Source: Rhizobium sp. SL86 (lineage in GTDB: Bacteria > Pseudomonadota > Alphaproteobacteria > Rhizobiales > Rhizobiaceae). Taken from it: a DNA stretch of 64,000 nt. The stretch lies in NCBI RefSeq assembly GCF_026672545.1, contig NZ_JAPPRJ010000001.1, forward strand, positions 1,178,001 to 1,242,000, given 5' to 3'. The position numbers were made by a program, and so were the translations under genes. How positions within the stretch are numbered: the stretch's first letter is position 1; every line of letters begins with the position of its first letter. Under the pieces are notes generated by a model. It worked only from the letters and a program-made list of their open reading frames with translations. It had not been told where the DNA came from and did no database searches. This document shows positions 35,058 to 43,877 of the stretch, piece by piece.

Positions 35058-35240
35058 CCCCCTCTGGCTGCCGCCATCTCCCCCACAAGGGGGGAGAGAC
35101 GACAAAGGAAAGCAATCAGGCACCGACAAGCGCAGCGCGGATGAAAGTCTCACCATCACGACCTCGGCAGAGGGGGCGAAACGATAGCGGCTTGCAGTCT
35201 CCCCCCTTGTGGGGGAGATGGCCGGCAGGCCAGAGGGGGT
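35058..35240. repeat. RIME-like inverted repeat pair
   Basis: Two copies of a GC-rich palindromic sequence face each other between the GH2 and ABC ATPase genes: 35058-35099 with CATCTCCCCCACAAGGGG, and 35198-35240 with the reverse complement CCCCTTGTGGGGGAGATG. Such CTCCCC/CAAGGGGAG units next to GGCCGGCAGGCCAGAGGG are typical of Rhizobium intergenic mosaic elements. It may form strong RNA structure inside the operon transcript. Confidence 0.75.
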
Positions 35241-35260
35241 ATGTCTGCGCAATGCAGTCA

Positions 35261-36349
35261 TCAGATCCGGTCTTCCGTCTCGGCATCGAACAGCGAGGCC
35301 ATGCTCATGTCGAAGGCCATGCGGACGCGGGCGCCGGGCGCATAACGGCGGGCGCCTCCGATTCGCACCGACATCAGGTGTCCGGCATGGTTCAGCCAGA
35401 GAAGATTGTCCGCCCCCATCGGCTCCTCGATGTCGACGATCGCCTCATGCACCTCACCATTCACGACATCGCCATCCACGGCGATGTGTTCGGGACGCAC
35501 GCCGAGCACCACCTTACGGCCGGCGCGAAGCGGCTCGCCGGCTTCGTAACCTGCAAGCGAAAAATCGACGCCATGCGTGCGGAAGACCGGGAGGCCCGCC
35601 ACCTCGGCGATTTCGCCCTGCAGGAAATTCATTGAGGGCGAACCGATGAAACCCGCGACGAACAGGTTCTTCGGCCGGTTATAGATGACGATCGGATCGT
35701 CCAGCTGCTGAATGACGCCGCTTTTCATGATGGCGATACGGTCGGCCAGCGTCAGCGCCTCGATCTGGTCATGCGTGACGTAGATCATCGTGTTCTTGAG
35801 GCTCTGGTGCAGTCGCTTGATTTCGACGCGCAGTTCGGAGCGCAACTTGGCATCGAGGTTCGACAGCGGCTCGTCGAACAGGAAGACATCGACATCGCGC
35901 ACCAGGGCACGGCCGATTGCGACGCGCTGGCGCTGGCCGCCGGAAAGTTCCGCCGGTTTGCGCTTCAAGAGCGGGCCGATCTGCAAGATCTCGGCGGCGC
36001 GCGCCACCCGTTTGTCGATCTCCGCCTTCGGCACCTTGGCCACCTGCAGGCCGAAGGAGAGGTTCTTCTCCACCGTCATCTGCGGATAGAGCGCATAGGA
36101 CTGGAACACCATGCCGATGCCGCGATCCTTCGGTTCCTCCCAGGTGACATTGCGATCCTTGATGAAGATCTGGCCCTCGGTCGGCTCCAGCAGGCCGGCA
36201 ATGCAGTTCAACAGCGTGGATTTGCCACAGCCGGACGATCCGAGCAGCACGATGAACTCACCATCGCGAATGTCGAGGTTGAGATCCTTCAGGACCGTGA
36301 CCGAACCGAAGGACAGCGAAAGGTCACGAATGGAAACACTGTTGGCCAT
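35261..36349 (-). CDS. Sugar ABC transporter ATP-binding protein (UgpC/MsmK type)
   Basis: The 362-aa ATPase has Walker A GSSGCGKSTL (residues 37-46), the signature LSGGQRQRVAIGRAL (about 134-148), Walker B VFLFDEPLSNLDAKLR, the H-loop YVTHDQ and a C-terminal TOBE/MalK-like regulatory domain (about 240-362). It energises import by the two permeases encoded upstream. The ATG at 36349 follows the permease stop by five bases. The open frame continues upstream only because of the permease frameshift. Confidence 0.95.
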   Translation of the reverse strand: MANSVSIRDLSLSFGSVTVLKDLNLDIRDGEFIVLLGSSGCGKSTLLNCIAGLLEPTEGQIFIKDRNVTWEEPKDRGIGMVFQSYALYPQMTVEKNLSFGLQVAKVPKAEIDKRVARAAEILQIGPLLKRKPAELSGGQRQRVAIGRALVRDVDVFLFDEPLSNLDAKLRSELRVEIKRLHQSLKNTMIYVTHDQIEALTLADRIAIMKSGVIQQLDDPIVIYNRPKNLFVAGFIGSPSMNFLQGEIAEVAGLPVFRTHGVDFSLAGYEAGEPLRAGRKVVLGVRPEHIAVDGDVVNGEVHEAIVDIEEPMGADNLLWLNHAGHLMSVRIGGARRYAPGARVRMAFDMSMASLFDAETEDRI

Positions 36350-36354
36350 GAAAA

Positions 36355-37297
36355 TCAGCCCTTTACTGCGCCGGCGGCAATACCGCGGACAAACAATCTG
36401 CCGGAGATGAAATAGACGATGAGGGGAACAGCGCCGGTCAGCAGCGTGGCGGCCATGTTGACATTGTATTCCTTCACGCCCTGCACCGAATTGACGATGT
36501 TGTTGAGCTGCACGGTCATCGGATAACTGTCCGGCCGGGTGAAGACGACCCCCGAACAGGAAGTCGTTCCAGATACCGGTCACCTGCAGGATCATCGCCA
36601 CGACGAAGATCGGCAGCGCCATCGGCAGCATGATGCGGAAATAGATCTGCCAGAAACCCGCCCCGTCGATGCGGGCCGCCTTGAACAGCTCTTCCGGCAG
36701 CGAGGTGAAATAGTTGCGGAACAGAAGCGTCAGGATCGGCATACCGAAGATGGTGTGCACGATGACAAGCCCGGTCAGCGTGCCATAGATGCCGAGTTCC
36801 CGCAGCAAAATGACGATCGGATAGATCATCACCTGATAGGGAATGAAGGCGCCGACGACCAGGATCGAAAAGAACAGGTCGGCCCCCTTGAACCGCCAGT
36901 TGGCCAGAGCGTAACCGCTGACCGACGCAACGGCGATGGAGACGGCGACCGATGGCAGCAGGATGCGCACGGAATTCCAGAAACCGCGTGAAAGACCGTC
37001 GCAGTTCAGCCCGGTGCAGGCACTCGCCCAGGCCTTGGCCCAGGGTTCGAAGGTGATCTCCACCGGCGGAGAAAAGATGTTGCCGAGCCGGATCTCCGGC
37101 ATGCCCTTCATGGAGGTCACCATCATCACGTAGAGCGGCAGCAGATAATAGAGTGCTGCAAGGCCCAGCAGGCCGTAAAGAATGATGTTGCGGCGGGACA
37201 GCGCCCGGCGCGGCCGGCGACCTCGGGGGCCGGAGACGTCCTGTGCGACGGCATCAAAACTCGCCGCGGTGGTGTTGAGAGCGGTCACATTAGCCAC
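36355..37297 (-). pseudogene. Sugar ABC transporter permease (MalG-type) with one-base frameshift
   Basis: The first about 250 codons encode a normal MalG-type permease, with an N-terminal membrane helix (IILYGLLGLAALYYLLPLYVMMVT) and the EAA loop EELFKAARIDGAGFWQIYFRIMLP. At a run of five C on the + strand (36549-36553) the frame is lost. Removing one base restores the expected end (WNDFLFGVVFTRPDSYPMTV and the last two helices) and a stop at 36355-36357. It is either a real mutation or a homopolymer sequencing error. The GTG start at 37297 has GGAGG upstream and overlaps the previous permease stop. Confidence 0.85.
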
Positions 37298-38192
37298 GCT
37301 TCCTGCCTCCGAATTCGAGATAGGCCCAGGGGACGATGATGATGGCAACCGTGATCAGCATCATGGTGGAGGCGGCAAAACCCTGCCCCAGGTTCTGCGC
37401 CTGGAACATGTAGTCGTAAACGTATTTTGCCGGCACTTCAGACGCGATGCCCGGGCCGCCGCTCGTCTGCGCCACCACGAGGTCGTAGACCTTGACGATG
37501 CCGCTCGCGATCAGCACCAGCGTGGTGATGAAGACCGGCCGCATCATGGGGATGACGATGAAGATATAGGTGCGCCACATGGGGATGCCGTCGACACGCG
37601 CCGCCTTCCAGATGTCCTCGTCGATGCCGCGCAGGCCGGCCAGCATCAGGCACATCACCAGGCCCGTGCCCTGCCAGAGCCCGGCGATCAGGATGCCGTA
37701 GATGACGATGTCGGCATTGTAGAGCGGATCGAACTCGAATGTCGTCCAGCCCAGAGAGCGGACGATCGACTGGATGCCGAATTCCGGATTGAGGATCCAC
37801 TGCCAGACGAGGCCCGTCACGATGAAGGACAGGGCGAAAGGATAAAGAAAGATCGTCCGGAAGGTATTTTCGAAACGGATCTTCTGGTCCATCAGCGCCG
37901 CCAGGACAAAACCGATGACCAGGCTGAAAATCAGCGTCAGGATGCCGTAGATGGCCAGATTCTGGATCGAGATGATCCAGCGCGGTGCCGCCCACAGGCG
38001 CTCGTACTGGTCCAGCCCGACAAAGGACAGGCGCGGTAGAAGGCCGGAGCGGGTAAAGGAATAAACGACCGTCCAGATCGTGCCGCCGAGGAAGACCACG
38101 AGCGCGATCAGGATCATCGGTGTGAGGGCGATCTTGGAATTCAGATTGCGGAAAAGCTGGTTCGGTCGGCCTGCATGCGCGTGACCCGCCAT
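37290..38192 (-). CDS. Sugar ABC transporter permease (MalF-type)
   Basis: The 300-aa inner-membrane protein has six predicted helices and the EAA motif IDEDIWKAARVDGIPMWRTYIFIVIPMM (about residues 190-215), characteristic of carbohydrate ABC permeases of the CUT1 class. It forms the channel with the downstream MalG-type permease. A stem-loop separates it from the binding protein gene. Confidence 0.94.
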   Translation of the reverse strand: MAGHAHAGRPNQLFRNLNSKIALTPMILIALVVFLGGTIWTVVYSFTRSGLLPRLSFVGLDQYERLWAAPRWIISIQNLAIYGILTLIFSLVIGFVLAALMDQKIRFENTFRTIFLYPFALSFIVTGLVWQWILNPEFGIQSIVRSLGWTTFEFDPLYNADIVIYGILIAGLWQGTGLVMCLMLAGLRGIDEDIWKAARVDGIPMWRTYIFIVIPMMRPVFITTLVLIASGIVKVYDLVVAQTSGGPGIASEVPAKYVYDYMFQAQNLGQGFAASTMMLITVAIIIVPWAYLEFGGRKRG

Positions 38193-38306
38193 CTTCTAAT
38201 CCTTCTCAAACGCGGCGACCATAAAAGCGCAGAGGGCACCCTGCGCCCATGGGGCGCATCAGGTCTGCCATCGAGGCCTCGTGGTTCGGCCGAGGTTGCC
38301 AAAGTA

Positions 38307-38335
38307 CCGGCCGGTGCTGGGCTTGCACCGGCCGG
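38307..38335 (-). promoter_or_regulatory. Stem-loop between binding-protein and permease genes
   Basis: The perfect 11-bp stem CCGGCCGGTGC / GCACCGGCCGG has a 7-nt loop and no T tract on the minus strand. Such structures behind binding-protein genes stabilise the upstream mRNA and give more binding protein than permease. Confidence 0.65.
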
Positions 38336-38356
38336 CTTCCGTCACCGGGACGCGAG

Positions 38357-39592
38357 TCAGTCGGCGGCGGCAATGATGTCGGCGAACCGTTTCTGCGCGG
38401 CCTCCGGCGTCATCGATTCATTGGCGAAGAACTGCGAGAACAGGTCTTCCTTCTGTTTCTGGGTATCGGGCGACAGCAACTGGTCGGTGCTGGACAGGAT
38501 GTTGCCCTTGGCCAGAACGTCCAGACCCTTCTTCATGCAGTCATTGGCGGCCGACAGATCCACGTCGCCACGCACCGGAAGCGAACCCTTCTTCAGGTTA
38601 AACGCCACCTGCGTCTTCGGGTCGACGATCACTTCGGCCAGCTTCTCCTGCGCCTTGGATTTTGCCTCATCCTTCAGGAGCGGGAAATAAAAGGCGTCGC
38701 CGCCGGCCGTCAGGTACTGGTTGAGGCCCAGCCCCGGAAGGCAGGTATAATCGGTTCCGGCGACCTTGCCGGCCAGCTGGAATTCGCCCTGGGCCCAGTC
38801 GCCCATGATCTGGCCGCCGGCCTTGCCGGTGACGACCATGTTGGTGGCCTGGTTCCAGTCCTGCACATTGGTGCCCTTGGCGAGCTTGCGGGCCTCATCG
38901 GCAGCCTTGAAGATCGCCGCCATTTCCGGACCGCCTGCCGCCTTGGCATCCTTGTCCTTGAACACCTTCATGTAGAGGTCGCGACCACCCAGGGAGATGA
39001 TCAGCGTGTCGAAGGCGCCGGTCGCCTGCCAGGGCTGGCCGCCCATCGCGAGCGGCTGGATGCCGGCCTTCTGCAGCGCGGGGCCGGCCGCCACGAACTC
39101 GTTCCAGTTCTTCGGCACCGGCACGCCCGCCTTCTTGAAGGCGTCGTTGGACAACCACAGCCACTGCCAGGAGTGGATGTTCACCGGCGCGCAATAGATC
39201 TTGCCGTCGATGGTGCAGCTGTCCAGCAGGCTGGCCGGCTTGATGATCTCGCGCCATTTGCCCTTTTCGGCAACGGCGGTGAGGTCGCGCATGAGACCGG
39301 CTTCCGCCAGTTCCTGGGCCTGACGACCATGGTTGAACTGGGTGGCTCCCATCGGATCGCCGCCCGTGATACGGCTGATCATGATGGGGCGGGCGGTGCC
39401 GCCGGAACCGGCAATGGCTCCGTCGACCCATTTATTGCCGCTGGCGTCAAAGGCCTTTGCCAGTTCCTTGACGGCTGCGGCCTCACCGCCGGATGTCCAC
39501 CAATGGGTTACTTCAAGGTCCGTTGCGCCTGCGTAGGTAGCCGGCAGCATCACGCTTGCCATGGCCATTGCTTTCACTGCACGCATATTCAT
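38357..39592 (-). CDS. Sugar ABC transporter substrate-binding protein
   Basis: The 411-aa periplasmic protein has a signal peptide (MNMRAVKAMAMASVMLPAT, cleaved near AGA-TDLEV) and the CUT1 extracellular solute-binding fold, with LEVTHWWTSGGEAAAVKELA at the start of the mature form. It is the first gene of the locus. Many aromatic residues (HSWQWLWLSND) suit stacking on oligosaccharide rings. GGAGGAG precedes the ATG, and a LacI-type operator lies 15 bp upstream of it. Confidence 0.94.
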   Translation of the reverse strand: MNMRAVKAMAMASVMLPATYAGATDLEVTHWWTSGGEAAAVKELAKAFDASGNKWVDGAIAGSGGTARPIMISRITGGDPMGATQFNHGRQAQELAEAGLMRDLTAVAEKGKWREIIKPASLLDSCTIDGKIYCAPVNIHSWQWLWLSNDAFKKAGVPVPKNWNEFVAAGPALQKAGIQPLAMGGQPWQATGAFDTLIISLGGRDLYMKVFKDKDAKAAGGPEMAAIFKAADEARKLAKGTNVQDWNQATNMVVTGKAGGQIMGDWAQGEFQLAGKVAGTDYTCLPGLGLNQYLTAGGDAFYFPLLKDEAKSKAQEKLAEVIVDPKTQVAFNLKKGSLPVRGDVDLSAANDCMKKGLDVLAKGNILSSTDQLLSPDTQKQKEDLFSQFFANESMTPEAAQKRFADIIAAAD

Positions 39593-39606
39593 GAGTCTCC
39601 TCCCTC

Positions 39607-39619
39607 ACTGAAACGTTGC
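39607..39619. promoter_or_regulatory. LacI-type operator O1 near the binding-protein start
   Basis: ACTGAAACGTTGC contains the AACGTT core with central CG expected for LacI-family sites. It is an exact inverted copy of the site at 39897-39909. It overlaps the leader of the transporter operon, so the LacI protein would repress transport and hydrolase genes from here. A further palindrome, ATACGTAT, lies at 39703-39710. Confidence 0.75.
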
Positions 39620-39896
39620 CGTAAAAAAGCTATGACAAGAAGACGTATGGCGCAACCGGGTCTGACAAAAATTTATTTTCGAATAACCATATACAACCCA
39701 GAATACGTATACCCTCGCAAACAGGACTTACGGCAACCTCTGACAAAGGCCTAGTAAAGACCTGAATTGCCGAATTTTTGGCGAATTTCCCCCAATCTGT
39801 CCGCTCGCAGGTGCAAAAATGATTCCGCGTCTGCGTTGTACCGTCTGGAGTTGCAATGCTTCAGAACTCGCTCAAAAAACGCTCGACATTTTTACT

Positions 39897-39909
39897 GCAA
39901 CGTTTCAGT
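39897..39909. promoter_or_regulatory. LacI-type operator O2 upstream of the lacI-type gene
   Basis: GCAACGTTTCAGT is the reverse complement of the site at 39607-39619, about 290 bp away, and lies about 98 bp before the regulator's ATG. Two matching sites flanking a divergent region suggest autoregulation and DNA looping. Confidence 0.75.
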
Positions 39910-40006
39910 TTTCAAGCGGATGAGGCTGCCATCGGGAGGAGGCATCCCGTTTCCAGGCGAGAAAGAAATCATCTATAGTCTCCTGCCTGACTCGGGTGGA
40001 CGACGC

Positions 40007-41056
40007 ATGGACGACAACACGATCACAAAAACGCGGCAATCGCCAGCGTCCGGCAATCTGCGCCCGACACTGAAGACGATTGCCTACATGACGGGTCTCG
40101 GCATCACCACCGTGTCTCGCGCGTTGAAGGATGCGCCGGATATCGGGGCGGAGACGAAGGAGCGTGTGCGCCTGGTGGCAAGCCAGCTCGGTTACCAGCC
40201 CAACCGGGCGGGTGTGCGCCTGCGGACCGGAAAGACCAATGTCATCGCGCTGGTGCTGAGCATCGATGAGGAGCTGATGGGCTTCACCAGCCAGATGATG
40301 TTCGGGATTTCCGAGGTTCTGGCCGGCACCCAATACCATCTCGTGCTGACGCCGCACATGCACCAGAAGGATCCGATGGCGCCGGTCCGCTACATCCTCG
40401 ATACCGGCTCCGCCGACGGCATGATCATTTCCCGCACCGCGCCGGATGATCCGCGGGTGGCACTGATGACGGAACGGAATTTTCCCTTTGCCACGCACGG
40501 CCGCACCGATATGGACATCGTGCATCCCTTCCACGATTTCGACAACGAGACCTTCGCCTTCCAGGCGGTCGAAAAGCTGGCCTCGCTCGGTCGCAGACGC
40601 ATCACGCTGCTCGCGCCGCCGGCAAAACTCTCCTATTACCTGCACACCCGCATCGGTTTCGAACGGGCGCTTGCCACCTTCGGTGCGACCGAAGTGGCGA
40701 TGGGGCGCATCACCAGCGAGGCGCCGCTGGATGAGGTGCGCAGCCAGATGCAGATGCTGATGCAATCCGCCGATCCGCCAGACGGCATCATCTCGATCAG
40801 CGGCAGCGCCAGCATCGCGCTTGTCGCCGGCCTGGAAGCGGCCGGTCGAAGGCTCGGCACCGATGTCGACATGGTCTCGAAACAGTCGGCGGAATTCCTC
40901 AACTGGGTTCGTCCGGAAATCTACACGGTGAATGAAAGCGTGCGCCAGGCCGGGCGGGAACTTGCCAAGGCGGTGATTGCCCGCATTGATGGCGTGGCGC
41001 CGGACCTTCTGCAGAGCATCAGCGAACCTGTCTGGTCGACCATGGCGCCGCGATGA
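40007..41056 (+). CDS. LacI family transcriptional regulator of the sugar locus
   Basis: The 349-aa protein has the LacI helix-turn-helix and hinge ([50 protein letters not shown], about residues 20-70) and a periplasmic-binding-protein-like effector domain. The ATG at 40007 was chosen because the upstream open frame lacks similarity and crosses the operator. It is divergent from the ABC transporter operon and almost surely its repressor, released by a sugar ligand. Confidence 0.92.
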   Translation: MDDNTITKTRQSPASGNLRPTLKTIAYMTGLGITTVSRALKDAPDIGAETKERVRLVASQLGYQPNRAGVRLRTGKTNVIALVLSIDEELMGFTSQMMFGISEVLAGTQYHLVLTPHMHQKDPMAPVRYILDTGSADGMIISRTAPDDPRVALMTERNFPFATHGRTDMDIVHPFHDFDNETFAFQAVEKLASLGRRRITLLAPPAKLSYYLHTRIGFERALATFGATEVAMGRITSEAPLDEVRSQMQMLMQSADPPDGIISISGSASIALVAGLEAAGRRLGTDVDMVSKQSAEFLNWVRPEIYTVNESVRQAGRELAKAVIARIDGVAPDLLQSISEPVWSTMAPR

Positions 41057-41065
41057 CGGGCCGGA

Positions 41066-42499
41066 TCAGGCCTTGATCGCAAGACGTACACCACCCCAAT
41101 GCCGTCCGTTGACGGTCACCGGTGCGGAAATGTCCTTCATCAGCACGAATTGGCCGCCGCCCATGTCGCGACGATAGGTCTGCAGCAGGAAAGGTGCGGT
41201 ACTACGGCCGGCGGCAAGGCCGACACGATCGTTGAAAATGCGGCGGTTTCGACAGTTGGCGGTGTTCCAGGTCACGTCGCCGGGACGCTGCGGCATCGAG
41301 AACTTCTTGTTGTGTGTCGGCAGGTAACCGTTGTTGTCCACGGCGGCGCAGAAGGCGATCCGCTCGTCACTTTCGGCCACTTGTTCCTGGATCGACGGCA
41401 GCACCCGATCGGTGAACTCGGTGAACCGGGTCATGTATTGCAGCGGATCGGTGCCGGGAATGACACGATAATCACGATCGAACAGTGAGTTGATATCGAT
41501 GCGGCCGGCCCGCACGGCCTCTTCGAACAACTGGCTGACATCCGCGGCGACGGCCATCACCTGTTCGATATAGGGCGTGTCGGAGGTTTGCACACCGGCA
41601 CTGGCCGTGGCCTGGATCATCCGTTCGGAAATCGTCACCATATCGGCGACACGGGCCGAGGTCTGCTGCAATTGATCATTGGATTTCAGAACGGCACTCG
41701 CGGTTGCCGCAATGCTGGTGGCAAACTCCGTGCACTGCCGGTCCACGGCTTCGGTCGTGCCGGCGAGCGTCGATGCGCCGTCGAGGATCTTCGACATCAC
41801 CTCTTCCACCTCGTGGAAGGAACCCTGCACATCCTGCGCGGTGGTCTTCACACCTTCCGCCGAAACGCGCGCCCCTTCGCCGGCCGCGATCAGTTTTTCG
41901 ATCCGCTGGCCAAGATGCAGCAGGGTTTCCTGGATGGAGGAGGTCGTCTGCGATGTCTGCAGGGAGAGCGCCCGCACCTCGGCCGCGACGACGGCAAACC
42001 CCTTGCCGGCATCCCCGGCGCGCGCCGCTTCGATCGCGGCATTCAGGGCCAGAAGATTGGTCTGCCGGGCGATCGTGCCAATCTCTTCGGCCAACTTGCC
42101 CACATCGGCAAGGGCCGATGAAAAGGAGCGGATCTCGACGCCAATGCCACGCGACGCCTCGACCATATGATCGATGGCGTGAACGGAGCCGTTCAGCTGT
42201 TGTGCCTGAAGGGTCAGGACCTGGCGTGCATTCGTGGCAAGCTTGTCGGTCTCGCCGAGTGCTCGGGCGATCTCGCGATTGGCGTCTGCGATCGATTGGG
42301 CGGAGCCGGTGATACGGGTCAGCAGTTTGGCCTGCTCGGAGGATTGCGCCGCTGTATCCTGGATCGCGCCGGCGATATCCACCAGGTGGATGCCAAGCGC
42401 CGAGGCTTCTGCAGCAAGGCGCGTCACGGCCTCGCGAAGACCGTCATTCCGATCGGTTGCGTCCGCGGGAAAGGACGTCTGCAAAACCGATGCGTGCAT
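41066..42499 (-). CDS. Soluble methyl-accepting chemotaxis protein
   Basis: This is a 477-aa chemoreceptor without membrane helices. The signalling hairpin tip is in [35 protein letters not shown] (about residues 135-170), within a long coiled coil. The C-terminal about 150 residues form a PAS/Cache-like sensor found after the hairpin in some rhizobial receptors ([36 protein letters not shown]). GGAGGAG precedes the ATG at 42499. It probably senses a cytoplasmic cue and signals through CheA/CheW. Confidence 0.92.
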   Translation of the reverse strand: MHASVLQTSFPADATDRNDGLREAVTRLAAEASALGIHLVDIAGAIQDTAAQSSEQAKLLTRITGSAQSIADANREIARALGETDKLATNARQVLTLQAQQLNGSVHAIDHMVEASRGIGVEIRSFSSALADVGKLAEEIGTIARQTNLLALNAAIEAARAGDAGKGFAVVAAEVRALSLQTSQTTSSIQETLLHLGQRIEKLIAAGEGARVSAEGVKTTAQDVQGSFHEVEEVMSKILDGASTLAGTTEAVDRQCTEFATSIAATASAVLKSNDQLQQTSARVADMVTISERMIQATASAGVQTSDTPYIEQVMAVAADVSQLFEEAVRAGRIDINSLFDRDYRVIPGTDPLQYMTRFTEFTDRVLPSIQEQVAESDERIAFCAAVDNNGYLPTHNKKFSMPQRPGDVTWNTANCRNRRIFNDRVGLAAGRSTAPFLLQTYRRDMGGGQFVLMKDISAPVTVNGRHWGGVRLAIKA

Positions 42500-42630
42500 T
42501 TTACATCTCCTCCAATTCGGAGGATCGTGCACGTTTAGCGTTAACAAGAGGTTTCAGACCCCCCAAATGGCAGGGTCTGAGAGCGGCAAGCGGCTCGGTA
42601 CCGGAGGACCGGAGCCGCAACGGGAAGAGG

Positions 42631-42795
42631 TTACATCCGCTCGAAGGCGTTGGGATCGATACCCAGCGTTACCAGGTCACGCTTGGCCGGCTTGCGGCCT
42701 GCCTCGACGGCGGCGGAAGCATGAGCGGCAGCACCGAAAACAGCGAAGGCACGACCCAGGAAGCCACCGCGCATGCTGTTGATTTTCGTAGACAT
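42631..42795 (-). CDS. 54-aa small basic protein, possibly DUF1127-like
   Basis: The short frame starts MSTKINSMRGGFLGRAF and ends in KRDLVTLGIDPNAFERM. A strong AAGGAGA lies 6 nt before the ATG, and GC-rich codon use matches neighbours. The Ala-rich helix in the middle and the ending L-x-x-LGIDPNAF recall the C-terminal end of DUF1127 (YjiS-like) short proteins common in rhizobia, where the family has been tied to RNA binding and phosphate or carbon metabolism. The family assignment is tentative. Confidence 0.7.
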   Translation of the reverse strand: MSTKINSMRGGFLGRAFAVFGAAAHASAAVEAGRKPAKRDLVTLGIDPNAFERM

Positions 42796-42967
42796 TGTCA
42801 TCTCCTTTTGTCTGTCCTAAATATCGGATCAACGGCTGTTTTCCGCAATGCACAAGAGCGGATAGGAGGCATGCAACCAACGCATGCGAGTAGCCACAAG
42901 CTTTACCATTTGGTAATTCCTCGGGCGCGGGGAGATGCTAAGGTCTCCCCTTTCCAAAGGGTGAAGC

Positions 42968-43315
42968 ATGACGACGATCTACGGAATCAAGACCTGTGAC
43001 ACGATGAAAAAAGCCCGCAACTGGCTGGAAGAGCGCGGCATCACCCATCGTTTCCATGACTACAAGGCAGAGGGCATCGACCGGACCCATCTCGAACGCT
43101 GGGCAGACGAGACCAGTTGGGAAACGCTGCTGAACCGCGCCGGCACCACATTTCGCAAGCTCTCGGATGCAGAAAAGACCGACCTTTCGCGCGACAAGGC
43201 CATCGATCTGATGCTGGCGCAGCCCTCGCTCATCAAGCGTCCGGTGCTGGAGGCCGAGGGCGCCATCACCGTCGGTTTCAAGCCGGAGATCTATGCCAAG
43301 CTGTTTTCCCGCTGA
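42968..43315 (+). CDS. ArsC/Spx family reductase-like protein
   Basis: The 115-aa thioredoxin-fold protein contains KTCDTMKKARNWLEERGI (Cys10) and the ArsC-family ending LIKRPVLEAEGAITVGF (about residues 88-104). It has the single N-terminal Cys of YffB/ArsC-like proteins rather than the CxxC of Spx regulators. YffB-like proteins may be glutathione-dependent thiol reductases; arsenate reduction is not supported since no ars genes are near. Confidence 0.9.
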   Translation: MTTIYGIKTCDTMKKARNWLEERGITHRFHDYKAEGIDRTHLERWADETSWETLLNRAGTTFRKLSDAEKTDLSRDKAIDLMLAQPSLIKRPVLEAEGAITVGFKPEIYAKLFSR

Positions 43316-43341
43316 CGCGGCCCCTCCACGGATCGTTTTCC

Positions 43342-43821
43342 ATGTCCAAGACCACGCGCGCCACGCAGGTGCTCAGCAAAGCCTCCGTCGCCTTCAGCCT
43401 GCACACCTATGACTACGACCCGAATGCGGAACGGATCGGCCTGCAAGCGGCCGAAGCGATTGGCGAACCGCCGCACCGCGTGCTGAAGACGCTGATGGCA
43501 GAGGTGGATGGCAAGGCCGTCTGCGCCGTCGTGCCATCCGACCGCGAGGTCTCGATGAAAAAACTCGCCGCCGCCTTCGGCGGCAAGTCGGCCGCCATGA
43601 TGAAGCCGGCAGCCGCGGAAAAGGCGACCGGTTACGTGGTCGGCGGCATCAGCCCCTTCGGCCAGAAGAAGAATGTGCCGACGGTAATCGAGCTTGCCGC
43701 CATGAACGAAGATTTCGTCTACATGAACGGTGGCCAGCGCGGCCTGCAGATACGGCTGTCGCCGCAGGATGCGAAGGATGTGCTGAAGGCCATCACCGCC
43801 TCGGTTGTTGCCGAGACCTGA
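43342..43821 (+). CDS. ybaK: Cys-tRNA(Pro) deacylase YbaK
   Basis: The 159-aa editing enzyme removes cysteine misloaded on tRNA-Pro by prolyl-tRNA synthetase. Family features are HRVLKTLMAEVDGK (with the catalytic Lys near residue 51), AVVPSDREVSMKKLAAAFGGK, and GYVVGGISPFGQKKNVPTVIE. The ATG at 43342 starts MSKTTRATQVL, the usual N-terminus. It lies 26 bp after the ArsC-like gene, likely in one transcript. Confidence 0.95.
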   Translation: MSKTTRATQVLSKASVAFSLHTYDYDPNAERIGLQAAEAIGEPPHRVLKTLMAEVDGKAVCAVVPSDREVSMKKLAAAFGGKSAAMMKPAAAEKATGYVVGGISPFGQKKNVPTVIELAAMNEDFVYMNGGQRGLQIRLSPQDAKDVLKAITASVVAET

Positions 43822-43877
43822 TCGCCGGACTATGTCTGTGACACAGTGAAGGTCCCACAAGACAGGTTTGAGGTCCC

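Noticed and set aside
42968..43315. Arsenate resistance gene
   Set aside because: No arsB, arsR or other ars genes are nearby, and the protein fits the YffB-like branch of the ArsC fold.
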